A stretch of 64,000 nucleotides of DNA, taken from Apostichopus japonicus. Lineage: Eukaryota > Echinodermata > Holothuroidea > Aspidochirotida > Stichopodidae. Below, piece by piece: positions 11,153-23,214 of this stretch; the stretch's first letter is position 1, and every line of letters starts with the position of its first letter. The translations under genes and the position numbers were made by a program. The notes under the pieces were generated by a model. That model ran no database searches and was not told where the DNA came from. It saw only the letters and a program-made list of their open reading frames with translations. The stretch is taken from assembly GCF_037975245.1 (NCBI RefSeq), contig NC_092570.1:7315001-7379000 (forward strand). The letters are read 5' to 3'.

Positions 11153-13397
11153 CGCTCTACAGATCAGTGAAAATTTGACCAAACTTATGAAGCTTGCACG
11201 TAAATGATATACTAGACTGTTTTTTTTTTTAAAACAGGTTATGAAAAGTATCTTAAATATCATTAAACAGTTGGGTACAATAGTTAAACTCACTCTTCCA
11301 TCTTTTTTCTCTATGGTACTTGTTCCTTTGCTTTTTGGACTCTTGGATAAACTCTTTTGTTCTGCGAAGGGTACCAATATATCATCTTAAAACATGTCTT
11401 TAAGCCATATATAACACAGTTCTCCTCTTCTGTTGTTGCCTCCACACTGGTGTCGTACATCACAGGAAACCTCACCCTTGACTTAGATATTTGGCTTTTC
11501 AATTCCTGCTGGAAAAAAGAAACAGCAAAGTATTCATCATTTGAAAAAAAAAAATTAAATAAAGTTGTCACCACAAAGTTATTGAGATTTGCTTCCACTA
11601 TAGTCTCAAAAAACAATCCCAAAGTTTGAAGCAGACTGTATAAAGCTGAAAATTTGAACGAGAGTGTCATCACCATTGCAACCAGAATCAAATGCCCAGA
11701 ATACAGAGATAATAAAACATGGGCTAAATCTTTGTTTGTTTTTATGATCTTTAAAAATATAAAATTTTAGAAACAGAAATGCACTGAGCCAACTTATTTA
11801 TAGGCCTAATCGTTTTTAGTTGTTATTTTGCTTGCTCACATAACAAGCCTGTTTAGACCTAGGCTAGAGGAGAATCAGTACTTTGTTACACTAAGTTTGT
11901 CTTTCGGTCGTTTTGATTTAGTCTTACTAGTAGTACTAAAGTATATAATGGACCGGCGAAGACTAGAGAATACCCAGAGTTTTAGCAACTGCGTTAAACT
12001 GTATCATCTGATCTATTATTTACGTCAATGAGTTTCATTCAATCTAGGATCAGAAAGAGAAAACTAATTAATCTTAACCTTTAAACTTGCTACTAAACAG
12101 ATATGCTTGAATTACAAATAAATGTCAAAAAAACATCATAATCTAAGAATCGATGCATATACATATACATAAACAGAATAATTTGAATTCGCGCAAGTGA
12201 ACCCTGCACTACATTGGACAGAAAAAAAAAACGTGCAATTAGACCAAACTAAACATACTAAATTTTCCGTTACTTCTACATAAAAATCAATACAAATACA
12301 ACAACTTACTCTTTTGGCAGTATACTAAAAGCACATGTTATAATAACTTCAGACTATCAAGCTTTCCTGAGAAAAAACGGTTAATACTTCTTACAGTAAG
12401 CAAGTCGACCGTGAAGGAATGTCGCAATTGTTTCCTGGGTGTGACCGGAAATTAAATACTAAAAAATGATAAATGAAAAGGTTAAATAGAACTGAAGCGT
12501 GCATCCTGACTGCTCGCAACATATAATACCGTTGACTATCCAACATAATTTGTTCAGCCTACTGTCACTGTACGTTTGAAGGTCTAGCCTTGCTTATTCA
12601 ATATCACAAAGCCTACCCATTTAGATTCACATGGGAAATTACAGGAAATCTTTACCAAATGAGTGTAGACTTCAAATAAACTATTGAGCCTTATAGTTCC
12701 AGCATTTGTTTGGGAATAAATTAGAAGATTATGTGCCACTGTTCAATCTAGCCCAATACACACATAACACATTGTTAATTGGTGTTTAGAATGCACACTT
12801 TAGTGTTGAGAATGCACTGCAGTACCCAGTAGAAGCCTATAGGCTACTCACTGTCATTGCACTTGTGTATTGCGAAACGCCAACGTGACAACGGTAGCGT
12901 TACACTAACCATAATACAGTACTAGTGCCAGTGGCCTAACAATTAACTTTAATTTTACCTTCAAGTTAAAGGAATAACAGGTAGGCCGATGATGCAGTTA
13001 ATACCTCCATTCTTCTAAAGACCTTCTTGGGTGATTTACGGTTGAAAGTTGCTTAGAGTGATCGTATGAAACTATGCCAAGTCCAGCAAGCTGCCGTTGC
13101 CTCTCGGTTTCCAAATTGAAGTGAATCGGATTGGGTTAAAATACATTAGTCCGTCGACACCGACTAAGCTACGATTATGGCGTAAATCGGGTGTCCGTGT
13201 CGTTCTTAGTCCATGGGTTAAAATACCTTAGTCCGTCGCCACCGACTAAGCTGCGATTATATTTTCCTTAGTCAGTGTAAACTGACTAAGAAGCAGCGAT
13301 GAAACGAAGATTTTTGCTAGTTCGTGTGCATTGACTAACGTTACAAACTAATTTAACGTTAGTCCGTGGCAATATTGACTAGTTTATTTTTTCAGTG

Positions 13398-15062
13398 TAT
13401 ATAACTGCCACCACTACCATATATATAAGGCCAGACAGCTGTGCGTTTGTAACTTCGCAAAATACCGATGGAAAAAGACAATGGAGTCTTCTGTGGTTCT
13501 AGAATTTCTGGTTTGCGAATTTGGAATGGAGTTTGGTTTAATCTGTTCCTTTAATGGTTTCGAAACAACTCTTTACAACTTTTACCTAGGCAGCACTGCA
13601 GTGACCACGAAAGGACTACGTACACTCTACCTCCTCATCTTAGTACAGTAAAATAATGTAGTGATGAAATACTAACAGCACCACCCATAAACGAAGAAGA
13701 ATATCGCTTTGTGTGCACCGTCGGTATATCCCTCCAATCCACCACAGTGCAGAAAATGCAGTTAGTAATTAAGTTGAACATGTCGAATTTAACTCTCGTA
13801 AGAACAGATCTTCTCCATAATAATCCCCCCCCCCCTTCCGCAATATAAATATTCTGATCTGTCACATCAGAGGTTTTCAGTTAAACTTTTCAGGAGACAT
13901 TTACCACTATATGTACATCTGCATAAGGGCCTCTCAGGATAGAAATAAGATATATAAAAGGAACGTTATAAAGTCATGCAATTAAAAGACAAACTAATAA
14001 TAATTAACAGTTTTTCTCTTGCACTGACAGCTCAAATATTGTCAGAATTATCATAAAGAATGGGCTACAAATACTTGTATTAACAACTACTTTGGAAGTG
14101 GGTTCAATCAGGTTGTTCGTGTGTTTTTTTTGGGGGAGGGGTAGTGTCTCTGGGTGTGGGGGGGGGAACAAACTTCGAAAGGCAGCGGAACATGTAATTT
14201 TGATTTGAGAAAGGAAATTGCAAACTTAGTACAAAATGTCTCGACAAACAATAACCCTTTTTACATTCTGTACCACTAATTGTAGTATTTGAAATGTTGT
14301 TTTAATATAACGGTACTGTTTAATTACCGTTTCCTTAGTTCTCAACTAAAGGGCACTTTTTTTTATTACAAACATAGAAAGAAGGAAACTTTCATTCACG
14401 CAAAGAAGTAATTCTAATTTATGAGAAGGTTCCCCCCAAAAAACTGTGTGTTTGTGTTGGTACAGGAACTAAGCATGAAAATATATGGCTATGGTTAGAT
14501 TCAATGCATAATCATTTTTGTTGTTGTTGCGGTGATGTGTTATTATACACGCTTTTAAAGTAGTTTTCACAGAATGTAACATGTTTGGTGATATATCCCC
14601 CAAAATAATAGTTTTGCTACCATTCCGAGAAAGGTTGCGTCGTCACCAACCAAACATCACCTTGTCGATGTTTGATAATTAAAATCCCATATCAAGCCTA
14701 ACCTAGCCTATGTTATTGGTACATCACAATCGAAGAAAACTGCGGTAATGTTAAAGAAGTTCGAGTTAATCAGTTAATCGAAATTTTCCTGCAACACGAC
14801 ATTATTGAACTTAACTCATATATTGTATTACATTCATTATTTCTGTGACTGGAACTGAACGTCAGCCATCTGCACTGCTGTAACAATTCATAATAATATT
14901 GACTTAATATTGGAGATCCATTTAAGCAATTAAAAGAAAACCAAACATATCTTTACACAATTGCAAGCTTCGTTATCACAATATAATATGACGGTTGCGT
15001 ATTGGTGAATATATTTAAATATGTTTCACAATAAAAATTTAGTTAATATATAGCTCGTGGCC
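13398..15062. other. intergenic; resumes interrupted flank, then duplicated 3' flank of R3
   Basis: 13398-13640 continues the R2/R4-type upstream flank. From about 13640 to 15062 the sequence matches 28690-30049, the 3' flank of R5, base for base over long stretches. No gene seen; the small frame 13635-13865 is a shadow with poly-C tracts. Confidence 0.7.
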
Positions 15063-16559
15063 TTATTCTATGTTATCCTCTTTATCAGGATCAAGAACAT
15101 CGTAATGAATTTCTTCTTCTGTCTTCTCGCTTCCAATAAGCTCATAAGCAGAATAGTCAACCATACCGGTGGTTTTTATCGACAAACCATTTTCAGAATG
15201 AGCGCCCGCTACCATCAATTGATCAATATCTTCAATCGATACTGTTAAATATGGTTCACATCTTCCACCAGGTGACTGGTTTCCCTGGTAACGAATACCT
15301 CTTTTCTCTATCCTCTTATAAAGATCATCTGGTAGCTTACTTTCACTGTTCCTTATGTACGATTTATATTTACCTTCCTGTAAATCTTGAGAGCTGGACT
15401 CTTGGTCGTTATTGTGAGGGCATCTTCGCTCTATTTTCTTGTACAGATCTTCTGGTAGTCCACATTCAGTATTCATTGCGTACGATTTGTATTTACTATC
15501 CGTGGAATCTTCTGTTGCTGTGGACGACACTATGTTTGTATTATTTGGTGATATAATCACCGTTCCTGTTTGTACCAATTCGTTTTCCCTCTGTGATTCA
15601 ATCTCTTGCTGCTTACCTTTCCAAAAAAGATGATTTTTCATTTTGTATATCATAACCGCCAAACTGACAGACAGTATCAGAAAGAGAACGGCAGCAGCTA
15701 TGATAATAATGATACTATTCCTGAATGGTTTCATTTGTGGCTGCTCGATGGTATAATTGGTTGTAAGTGGGAGTGAGGTGTGACTGAATGTACTCGTTGA
15801 AAACAATGGACGTGTTTCTAGCTTAGAGATTGGTTTGTTTGTGCTTACATCGATTTCGCAGGATAGCGTGAGATTGAAAGAACAACTTTTTGATAAATCA
15901 TTGAAATCAAAACACTTGTATAAACCGGTTAGATTCTCCTTGGTGATTTTCGTATTTGAAATTCCCACAATCTTCACAACAGATTTGCTTTGACGTTGGT
16001 GAATTATGAAGTTCGTAAATGTCTTCGAATTGTCTCCTGTATCAATTATTTCCAAAGTTTGGAAAACGTGCTGATCAGTCGGACTAAATGTGTAACAGAA
16101 CAATTGAAAGCTATTATCAGATTCATTACACTTAGCCAGGCACTGAGGCGATTCCGTAACAACGTTGAGTTCATACGTATCCTCCATTGTTGTGTCTCCA
16201 TTTTGTATCCGACATTTATATATTCCTTTGTGCTTAAGGGTAACATTGATAAATGTAATACTCATTGAACAAGACGATTCAATTCTTTTAAAAACATAAT
16301 CATTAGACTCAAGCCCTCCTTCCTCGTAGATAGAGGTGCCATTGATAAGCATTGATATGTTACAGGTTGTCAATCCATTCCACACACACTGTAAAATAAA
16401 GAGCTCTCCGGGAAAGATGACGTCACTAACATTTCTGAATCCTTCTGAAGGACCAAGATGTACGGAGGTGGTTTGTACTGAAGCTACAAGAAATATATGA
16501 ATAATGGCGCCATACATAAAGTAAGAGACAAGTCGAAGATTGTACGGGCTTTCCATCAT
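15063..16559 (-). CDS. R3, two-Ig-domain receptor, long tail with ITAM-like end
   Basis: Intact single-exon gene of 498 residues. The ATG at 16559 is chosen because it matches all paralogues; the frame stays open to a TTG at 16628 only because an extra T removes the usual upstream stop. Signal peptide about 1-30; V-like Ig domain about 35-135 (C58, C66, C97, C116; motif HKGIYKC); C2-like domain about 136-230 (FQLFCYTF, LYKCFD); stalk 231-280; transmembrane about 281-305; tail of about 190 residues. Tail tyrosines sit in DLYKKI (Y373), DLYKRI (Y414, exactly 41 residues on), PYLTV, AYELI (Y472) and HYDVL (Y486). YELI-x10-YDVL fits an ITAM-like spacing, and R3 is the only member with both halves. 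Likely a plasma-membrane receptor signalling through SH2 partners; ligand unknown. Nearly a twin of R5. Confidence 0.9.
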   Translation of the reverse strand: MMESPYNLRLVSYFMYGAIIHIFLVASVQTTSVHLGPSEGFRNVSDVIFPGELFILQCVWNGLTTCNISMLINGTSIYEEGGLESNDYVFKRIESSCSMSITFINVTLKHKGIYKCRIQNGDTTMEDTYELNVVTESPQCLAKCNESDNSFQLFCYTFSPTDQHVFQTLEIIDTGDNSKTFTNFIIHQRQSKSVVKIVGISNTKITKENLTGLYKCFDFNDLSKSCSFNLTLSCEIDVSTNKPISKLETRPLFSTSTFSHTSLPLTTNYTIEQPQMKPFRNSIIIIIAAAVLFLILSVSLAVMIYKMKNHLFWKGKQQEIESQRENELVQTGTVIISPNNTNIVSSTATEDSTDSKYKSYAMNTECGLPEDLYKKIERRCPHNNDQESSSQDLQEGKYKSYIRNSESKLPDDLYKRIEKRGIRYQGNQSPGGRCEPYLTVSIEDIDQLMVAGAHSENGLSIKTTGMVDYSAYELIGSEKTEEEIHYDVLDPDKEDNIE

Positions 16560-19500
16560 CTCTTTACACGCAACAATGGAATTGTCAGAGAACTGCGACA
16601 GATCGCTTTTACTTAAATCAGCTGCCAACAGAACACCTCTTGCACGAAATCAATTGCGTTGATTAGAACATGTTGCATTTAAAGTTATATAATATGATCG
16701 AACGACAACTGTGAAAAAGTCAGACTGACAAAATCCATGCGATAATAATTAAGTTTGTTACAATTATGCCCTCCAGTAATCTCGTCTAACATGTTAAAAG
16801 TTGTAAGTATAGCTTGTTAAATGATGTATGAAAACAAACCGTCGTTGCGATCTGTTTTAAGTTTGGTAGTTTTAAGTTGCACCTATTTAGCGAGAGAAAG
16901 CATCTGGTATACACGCAAAAAGCACTACAACTTGCCTTCCTGGTACCTACAGCTAGAGCTGCACTATTATCGATTCATTGAATCGTTACTTGTTCTATTA
17001 TCTTCCGTTATTGTTCTTTCAATTATCTCCAAAGTAAGGTGATGTTTGTTGTCTCCAAAGACATAGAGCTGTCGAATATAACACCAATTGACTTAATTTT
17101 TCAGCCAATGTTCTCCGGCGCTAAAGTACTTTTACATTCGACGAAAACGGCAATCTCCAAACAGTTAGACATTTCGCATAATCATATATGCAATATCTGT
17201 AGAAGATTACTGTATACTACAATTGATATTAGCGACGGAAAAGTCCACATCACGAGGAACGAAGAAAATTATATCATTCACCAATTTTTAAATTTCGATT
17301 TTAGTGTTTCATTGAAGAACCAAAGCATGTTAACCACATTAACTGCAATCACCAGACTTACTTAATGGTAGTCATTGTCGAGAATGAATCTCCTTTATAG
17401 CTTCATTCAAAATCTGATCGTTTAAACTTCCTTCTAGTAGCGTGGGAAATTATCCAGTTCTATTTGTTTAAGCCTCTTGTGCCCTTCTATGCTCTATAGT
17501 CTACCTAAAGCGTTCAACAATAGATCTTTTGAACCACTGAATAATGTGTTTTCTGTCTTTATTTGATTTAAAATATGTTTTTTTCTAGTTGTCAGATGAT
17601 ACCGGTGCTGTGGCCGAGTGGATAAAGGCAGTGGCAATTTGAAGCAATGATGCTTAGCAAATTGGGAGGTTACGGGTACGACACCCGGCCGGTCATAGAA
17701 AGGTGGTTTTTTCATTCAAATTGAAATTTGAGTTAACATGTTGAATTGGAGGCCACCCGACGTGTTAGTTGTAACCCATAAGCCCATGCGAGTGTCTCCC
17801 ACATTTGTGGTATTTTAAGTGTCGTAAAAGTAACCGCTGATTATTATATTCTTATTATTATTGATTATTATTATTATAATAATATGTACGTCGGGAGGTT
17901 CAGCGAGCTAAGCATTTATTAAGACCAGGGTGTAAACAATAGTCAACAGACTAGAATGGTCTACAATGGAATAAATTATTCCTTTACTTTAAATTACTTG
18001 TTTTTTAAGCCGCAAGTAATACCTTTTATATCAGGGCCACCTTTCACAAATTAATTCGAATATCTGGTATAAGCAACGACCGTATTAAATATATTTAGAG
18101 GGACAACAAAGTCTAATATTTATGAACACTTATGAATGCGAAATTATAGAAACAAATTTTCTAGCTAATTTGATAGCTTGTTTCTATGCTGAGAAATATG
18201 TTCTGAAATTTGTTGGTTTCATTTTGATATTACTTTTCGCAACACTTTGTGTTGTCTCAAATGGACATTACGGCAAATTATTTCTAACGCCGTTTAGTCG
18301 ACAACGCCCGAAGAGTGTTTCGTACAAAATAAATATCAACATCACTTAAACTTAAGAATAGCTGTAGATGTATAGTCATGTATGCTAGCCCACATTTGCA
18401 TATTATAATCCGGTCGGACTGTGTTATTCGTCACCACGTGATGTCGCTTAATTCCTGATTAATATAGCCTTCACATAGAACATATATTAAACTGTGTAGA
18501 ACATGTGAGATGATGAGTTTATCAATAAAATATTTGGGATACATGTCTGAATTTGTACCATGTATGTATAACGAAGATATGTCTGGTAATACTATGTGAA
18601 GCGTACATCAAATATCAACTTTACCCAAGCAAATGGTTGATATGTTACATTACCATGTAGTTTGGTACATCAATAGAAACGTCGTAAATTCAGTTTGATC
18701 AGTTCGTATGTCTTCATGACTTTCCTGAGTATAACTCTACATGGGCGATTTGTTATACGTAGAAAAGCTATAGTACAAAGGTATGTGCAGATAATAGCTG
18801 TGAGCATTATACGTATCACTCATAATGGTATACTACCAAATATGCTAATTTCTGTGAATTGAAAAATGAGCTTGGCATATATCCTTTAGTCTATTGCTTT
18901 CGAAATAAGTTTGGTTTAGGTGGGCTGCAGTGAAACTAAACAGTATTCTTCACTAACTCAACCGGTAAAATAGTGGTCACACGTGGTCAGAAGTGAAGGA
19001 TGGGAAGGGGAAAGTCGGGAAGGGGACGCTTGGGCTGGTGAACATCAGTATTCCTGTGTAGTCACGAGAAGACTACTTAGAACCGAAAATGTACTCATTC
19101 CTTCTCTGAACAAATCTGACGGAGAAGGGAAGCTAGCTAGGCAACAGGTGTGAGTCACATCATGGAAATATACTATATTGTATTAACTGTACCAGCACAT
19201 ACAATAGTTTTCTAACCTTCGAGATCTGAAAAGAAAGAAGTTAATAAAGGAATTTCACGGAGGCAACTATCAGGTTTGTCTGTACTATAGCTTGAAGAAT
19301 AGGTAGTGCAGTTTGTATTTGCTGTCCGTCACTGTTGAAGTTACTGAGTAAACTTCCTTGTAACACTCTTGACGTTTAGTGATCATAGAATTAACACCAA
19401 ACATGTTGTCACCATGGTAACGTACTGGATTCAAGATAACCTACCTATCTTTGACAAATATTGTTAAGCACCGGGTCGTGCAACTCTCCTATATATGACA

Positions 19501-20089
19501 TCATTTTTCAATCGTTAAATTTAACTTACAATTTTCTGACAAAATGATTCAATGCCAACCCTCGACTGTCCAAATACACTACTATGGACATGAAAATAGA
19601 AAAGATTTTTTTTCGTTGCCAATGATGTCATTGTACATTTAGTTTCGTTGTACTAGCGAGATGTATTTCACTGACACAAGCTTAAAATAACAGTAGAAGA
19701 AAACCAATTAATTAACCTATTTTACACAATTAACTAACCAATTAATTTAACTAGGTGATGAAGATGTGGGTAATAATCAACTTTATCAAAACAGTTGAGA
19801 AAGATATTATTCCATAAGCAAGATATCACTGGTTTTGATGTTCTTTCATGCATACAGAGAAGACTAAACGACTTGACCAAGTCCACACATCTAATCGTTG
19901 TAGCCAACGGCGCTTATGTTTTTTCATGTATAATGACTGGTTTGCTTTTTTCTTTGACACGATAAAGCTTTGATAAGTTTCATCATTTATCTTTATCGCT
20001 ATAATGCATGCCATTTGGTTCCGTTTCCCCAAATACGTTTTAATATTAAGTACGTATATTAATAGCCGTTAAATACAACGACTACGTCT
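16560..20089. other. intergenic, duplicated 5' side of R3 and 3' side of R4
   Basis: 16560-16640 is the shared leader. About 16640-18930 is repeated at 31625-33920 upstream of R5. About 18930-19580 belongs to the module also at 35513 and 53750. About 19600-20089 is the R4 3' flank, shared with R6. Frames at 17039-17365 and 18122-18349 are broken in the R5 copy and are not called as genes. Confidence 0.7.
17604..17698 (+). repeat. tRNA-Ser/Leu-like relic (SINE head or decayed tRNA)
   Basis: TGGCCGAGTGG is a good type-II tRNA A box and GGGTACGACACCC an imperfect B box, but the acceptor arms do not pair well and the middle forms a long hairpin (CAATTTG ... CAAATTG) instead of an anticodon arm. 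A diverged copy lies at 32572-32667 in the duplicated unit. Confidence 0.45.
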
Positions 20090-20095
20090 TTTATT
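20090..20095 (-). terminator. AATAAA polyadenylation signal of R4
   Basis: TTTATT on the + strand, 28 bases after the R4 stop in the gene's direction; same place as in R1, R6, R8 and R9. Confidence 0.65.
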
Positions 20096-20122
20096 GATAA
20101 CGCTTGCATCTCAGTATGTATT

Positions 20123-21283
20123 TTACTGTACAGTTTCGTATTGGTGAACTGTCGGCGTTCCATAAGATTGCCTTGGTAACTCTCTGGTGTTAAGTTCTCT
20201 TTGGTCTGCATAGTCATACGTGTTATTTGTATTGTTAGTTATGGTAGTATCGTACATTGTTTGGTCTCTGGTATTATATATCCTCATAGAATAGGCTGCA
20301 GCTGCTGCAGGATCTTCGTTCTCTTCGTTTTCTGCACTTTTTGAGGCATTCTTCCTATCCTTTAGTTTGTAACACGTAAATAGAAGTGCAATAAACGGTA
20401 CTATAAAGCCAACAACTGCACAGGACAACCCAATACCTACGAGCTTGAATGATGTTTGTTGTGGTACTCTCCTTTTAGTAGTCGATGCTGCAGTCACTGT
20501 TCCTGTGACTACTTGCTCAGACTGTTGGTCAGATGTACCCGAGGACCCTGCATCGAGGAGGGGAGTTGGCGCTGTGATAACGTCGATCATGGGAAAATAT
20601 AAGTTAAAGAAGCAACTTTTTGAAGAGTCATTTACATAAGAACACTTGTATAGACCGGTAAGATTCTTCTTTGTGATTTTCGTATTTGAAATCCCCACAG
20701 TCTTCACTACAGATGTGAATGAAAGATGTTGAATTGTATAGTCCGTAAATATCTTCGAATGGCTTCCTGGTTCGATTATTTCCCATCTCTGTAAAACAGT
20801 TTGACCAGTCGAACTAAAGATGTAACAGAACAATTGAAAGCTATTATCAGATACATTACACTTAGCCAAGCACTGAGGCGATTCCGTAACAACGTTGAGT
20901 TCATACGTATCCTCCATTGTTGTGACTCCATTCTGTACCCGGCATTTATATATTCCTCTGTGTTTAATGGTAACATTGATAAATGTAATATCCAGTGAAC
21001 AAGACGAAGAACTTTTAGCAAAAAAAAAAACCTGTGACTGAAACCCTCCTTCCTCGTAGATAGATATGTCATTAAAAAACATTGATATATTACAGGTTGT
21101 CAGTCCATCCCACACACACTGTAAAGTAAATTTCTCTCCAGGAAAGATGACGTCACTCAATTTTCTGAATAATGAAGGACCAAGTTGTACGGAGGTGGTT
21201 TGTACTGAAGCTACAAGAAGTATATGGATAATGGCGCCATACATAACGTAACAGACAGGTCGAAGATAGTAAGTGCTTTCCAT
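20123..21283 (-). CDS. R4, two-Ig-domain receptor, short-tail class
   Basis: Intact single exon of 386 residues. The first of the two usual Met codons is GTG here (21286), so translation most likely starts at the second, ATG 21283. Signal peptide about 1-29; V-like Ig domain with C56, C64, C95, C114 (HRGIYKC); C2-like domain with C138, C142, C153, C214 and C224; Ser/Thr/Gln-rich stalk about 230-279; transmembrane about 280-304 (LVGIGLSCAVVGFIVPFIAL); an 80-residue tail with AYSMRI, IYNT, MYDTTI, TYDYA, SYGT and a C-terminal YETVQ. The tail has many possible SH2-docking tyrosines but no clear paired ITAM. Four Ala before the first tyrosine are coded by a GCAGCTGCTGCA-like run. Closest to R8, R9 and R1, but lies on the other strand. 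Confidence 0.9.
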   Translation of the reverse strand: MESTYYLRPVCYVMYGAIIHILLVASVQTTSVQLGPSLFRKLSDVIFPGEKFTLQCVWDGLTTCNISMFFNDISIYEEGGFQSQVFFFAKSSSSCSLDITFINVTIKHRGIYKCRVQNGVTTMEDTYELNVVTESPQCLAKCNVSDNSFQLFCYIFSSTGQTVLQRWEIIEPGSHSKIFTDYTIQHLSFTSVVKTVGISNTKITKKNLTGLYKCSYVNDSSKSCFFNLYFPMIDVITAPTPLLDAGSSGTSDQQSEQVVTGTVTAASTTKRRVPQQTSFKLVGIGLSCAVVGFIVPFIALLFTCYKLKDRKNASKSAENEENEDPAAAAAYSMRIYNTRDQTMYDTTITNNTNNTYDYADQRELNTRELPRQSYGTPTVHQYETVQ

Positions 21284-22374
21284 CACGTTTTATATACATC
21301 TAGCAGTAGAATTGTCTGAAAACTGCAACAGATCGCTTTCACCGTGTCCGCAGCCAACAGAACACCACTTACACGATGTCAATCACCAAGACTAGAACAC
21401 TGTATTTAACGATATTCAATATGATCAAACGACAACTGCGATAAAGTCAGACGGACAGAAATACGTTTAAACAATCCAAGCGATAATGAAGTTTTATGCA
21501 ATTTTGCTCTCCAATATTCTCGCGAAGACCTACAGACCTGCAGTTGTAAGTATAGACTGTTAAGATGTATGAATTAAACCTTAGTTAGTTTTAATCTTGG
21601 TAGTTTTAAGTTGCACCTATATCGTGGGTAAGCTTCTGATATACCCGCAAAAGCACTACTACTTGCCTTCCTGCAAAAGGTACCTTAACTAGAGCTTCAC
21701 CATTAAGATTCATTGAACCGGTACACGTTCTTTTATCGTTTATTATTATTATTTTATTTGTTTAATGTCATTGTCAAAGTGAAGTTTATAAAGTTGCGTC
21801 AAATAATTCGTGAAGTATAATAGTATGCTATCCCTCAGTGAAGAGTTGACACGTTCACCAGTCATTATGGCACTCTCAGTTTAAAGTAAGCCTACCAGGA
21901 AGCTTGTACTTCTTCACGTCCTTAGAATTTCATTTTGTTCTCCAAAGACATAAAGGCTGTCTAATATTACACCGATTGACTAAACGTTCTCAGCCGATGT
22001 TTTTCCGATGAGGTACTTTTATGTAGTTCTCATTTTTGCGAACGATATACAACTAGCTTTTCCAATGTCCAGTATCATGTTTGCCTTTCAATGTAACACT
22101 GATAATTATTAGTGACACCATCTAGGGTATACAACTGTCACTACTATCATATATAGGGCCAGCGAGCTGAGCGTTTGTGACCTCGCAAAATACTGATGGA
22201 AATTGACAATCGAGTCTTCTGTGGTTTGCGAATTTGGAATGGAGTTTGGTTTAATTTATTCTTTTATTGGTTTCGAAACAGCTCCTTTCACCAAGGCAGC
22301 AGTGCAGTGACCACGAAAGCACTACTTGCACCCTACCTCCTCATCGTAGTACAATAAAATAATGTAATGAAGTG
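21284..22374 (-). promoter_or_regulatory. conserved 5' flank of R4
   Basis: Begins with the shared leader (degenerate in its first 10 bases) and matches the R2 flank through about 22140, then the continuation found at 13398-13640. It provides the empty site for the CACTA-like insertion and ends at the LTR retrotransposon. No gene is seen. Confidence 0.55.
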
Positions 22375-23117
22375 TGTCACAAGGTCCCCCTAAACAGGGT
22401 CCTTGGAACAGGTGCAGGTCTGACACATAGAATCGATAAAAGAAGCGATACGAGTTTTAAACACAAAAATTTACTTTATTAAATGAAACCATAAGTTACG
22501 TGAGGTCTCCTACAATAATACTTAGAAATACAAATGAATAATAATAATAATACGAATAATGCAGGTTAGGCTTGAAACGGCTTTCTCTCCAGATACAGGA
22601 TAACGACTCTATCTCCGCCTCTCAGGCAATCGAAAGGAACATCGCATGTCTCCTCTCAGTCAATGCTTGACCTAATTCTCAGGTCACAAGCTACCACCAG
22701 GTCACGGCTCCAATCCAAAACCTGGTTCACGCAATACGTTGACTTTCACTATACGTTGACTTTCACAATAGACGTTGACTTTCACAATATACGTTGACTC
22801 TCACAATATACGTTGACTCTCACAATATACGGTGACTTCACTTTCAAAATTATAACTTTTTTTTTACTGTGCTGGTCCCCGACCAAATCGTCTCCCAATC
22901 TATACAGCGGGATGTCAGTGAGCGAAGTGAGTAACTCTATGCTTAATATTCCACAGAGGAAACATTCCAAAAACCGCCCAAGGAATGTAAAGGTACGACT
23001 ACTAGTATTAAGTCTATTGTTACACACACATTTATGCAAATGAGATACTGCAGTTACATAATTAGAAATTCCCTAAGTAGTACAACTAAGAGTGTTATTT
23101 TGATCGACCCCCTGACA
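22375..23117 (-). repeat. 3' LTR of the Gmr1-like element
   Basis: Starts and ends in TG...CA and is matched by the copy at 27847-28589. It contains several near-copies of ACGTTGACTTTCAC (about 22735-22830), which may act as LTR enhancer repeats. Confidence 0.93.
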
Positions 23118-23131
23118 TATCTCCTCCCTTA
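23118..23131 (-). promoter_or_regulatory. polypurine tract
   Basis: In the element's direction the sequence is AAGGGAGGAGATA directly before the 3' LTR, a standard plus-strand primer. Confidence 0.7.
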
Positions 23132-23214
23132 AGAAGATTAATAAAACAAAATCTTTTACTTCGATCAAAATATATATCTTCACCACATGTTTATGACAGT
23201 ATAATCAGTAAGGC

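Larger units (their letters stand above)
8610..13397. mobile_element. non-autonomous CACTA/EnSpm-like DNA transposon, 4.8 kb
   Basis: The ends are CACTGAAAA (8610) and TTTTCAGTG (to 13397), flanked by TA on both sides (8608-8609, 13398-13399). The R4 upstream region has the uninterrupted version (about 22127-22140), so the insertion is directly visible. Both ends hold dense direct and inverted copies of TTAGTC(A/C/G)GT: about 20 between 8637 and 9000 and about a dozen between 13145 and 13385. CACTG termini with such subterminal arrays are typical of the CACTA/EnSpm superfamily; the TA duplication would also suit a Tc1/mariner-like element. No transposase was recognised. One frame at 11311-11691 (-) has a good splice-acceptor-like CTTTTTTCCAG before an open stretch, but its product is unknown. 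Confidence 0.65.

Noticed and set aside
16560-16628. N-terminal extension of R3 to 16628
   Set aside because: It begins with TTG, matches the non-coding leader of the paralogues, and is open only through one inserted T.
17039-17365. 108-codon frame upstream of R3
   Set aside because: Its duplicate near 32030-32340 is broken by several indels, which would be unlikely for a selected gene.
18122-18349. 75-codon hydrophobic frame
   Set aside because: The duplicate near 33086-33330 is frameshifted, and no family similarity is seen.
22782-23043. Frames of 76-85 codons within each LTR
   Set aside because: They overlap on both strands and lie in LTR DNA; no retroelement accessory protein is known there.
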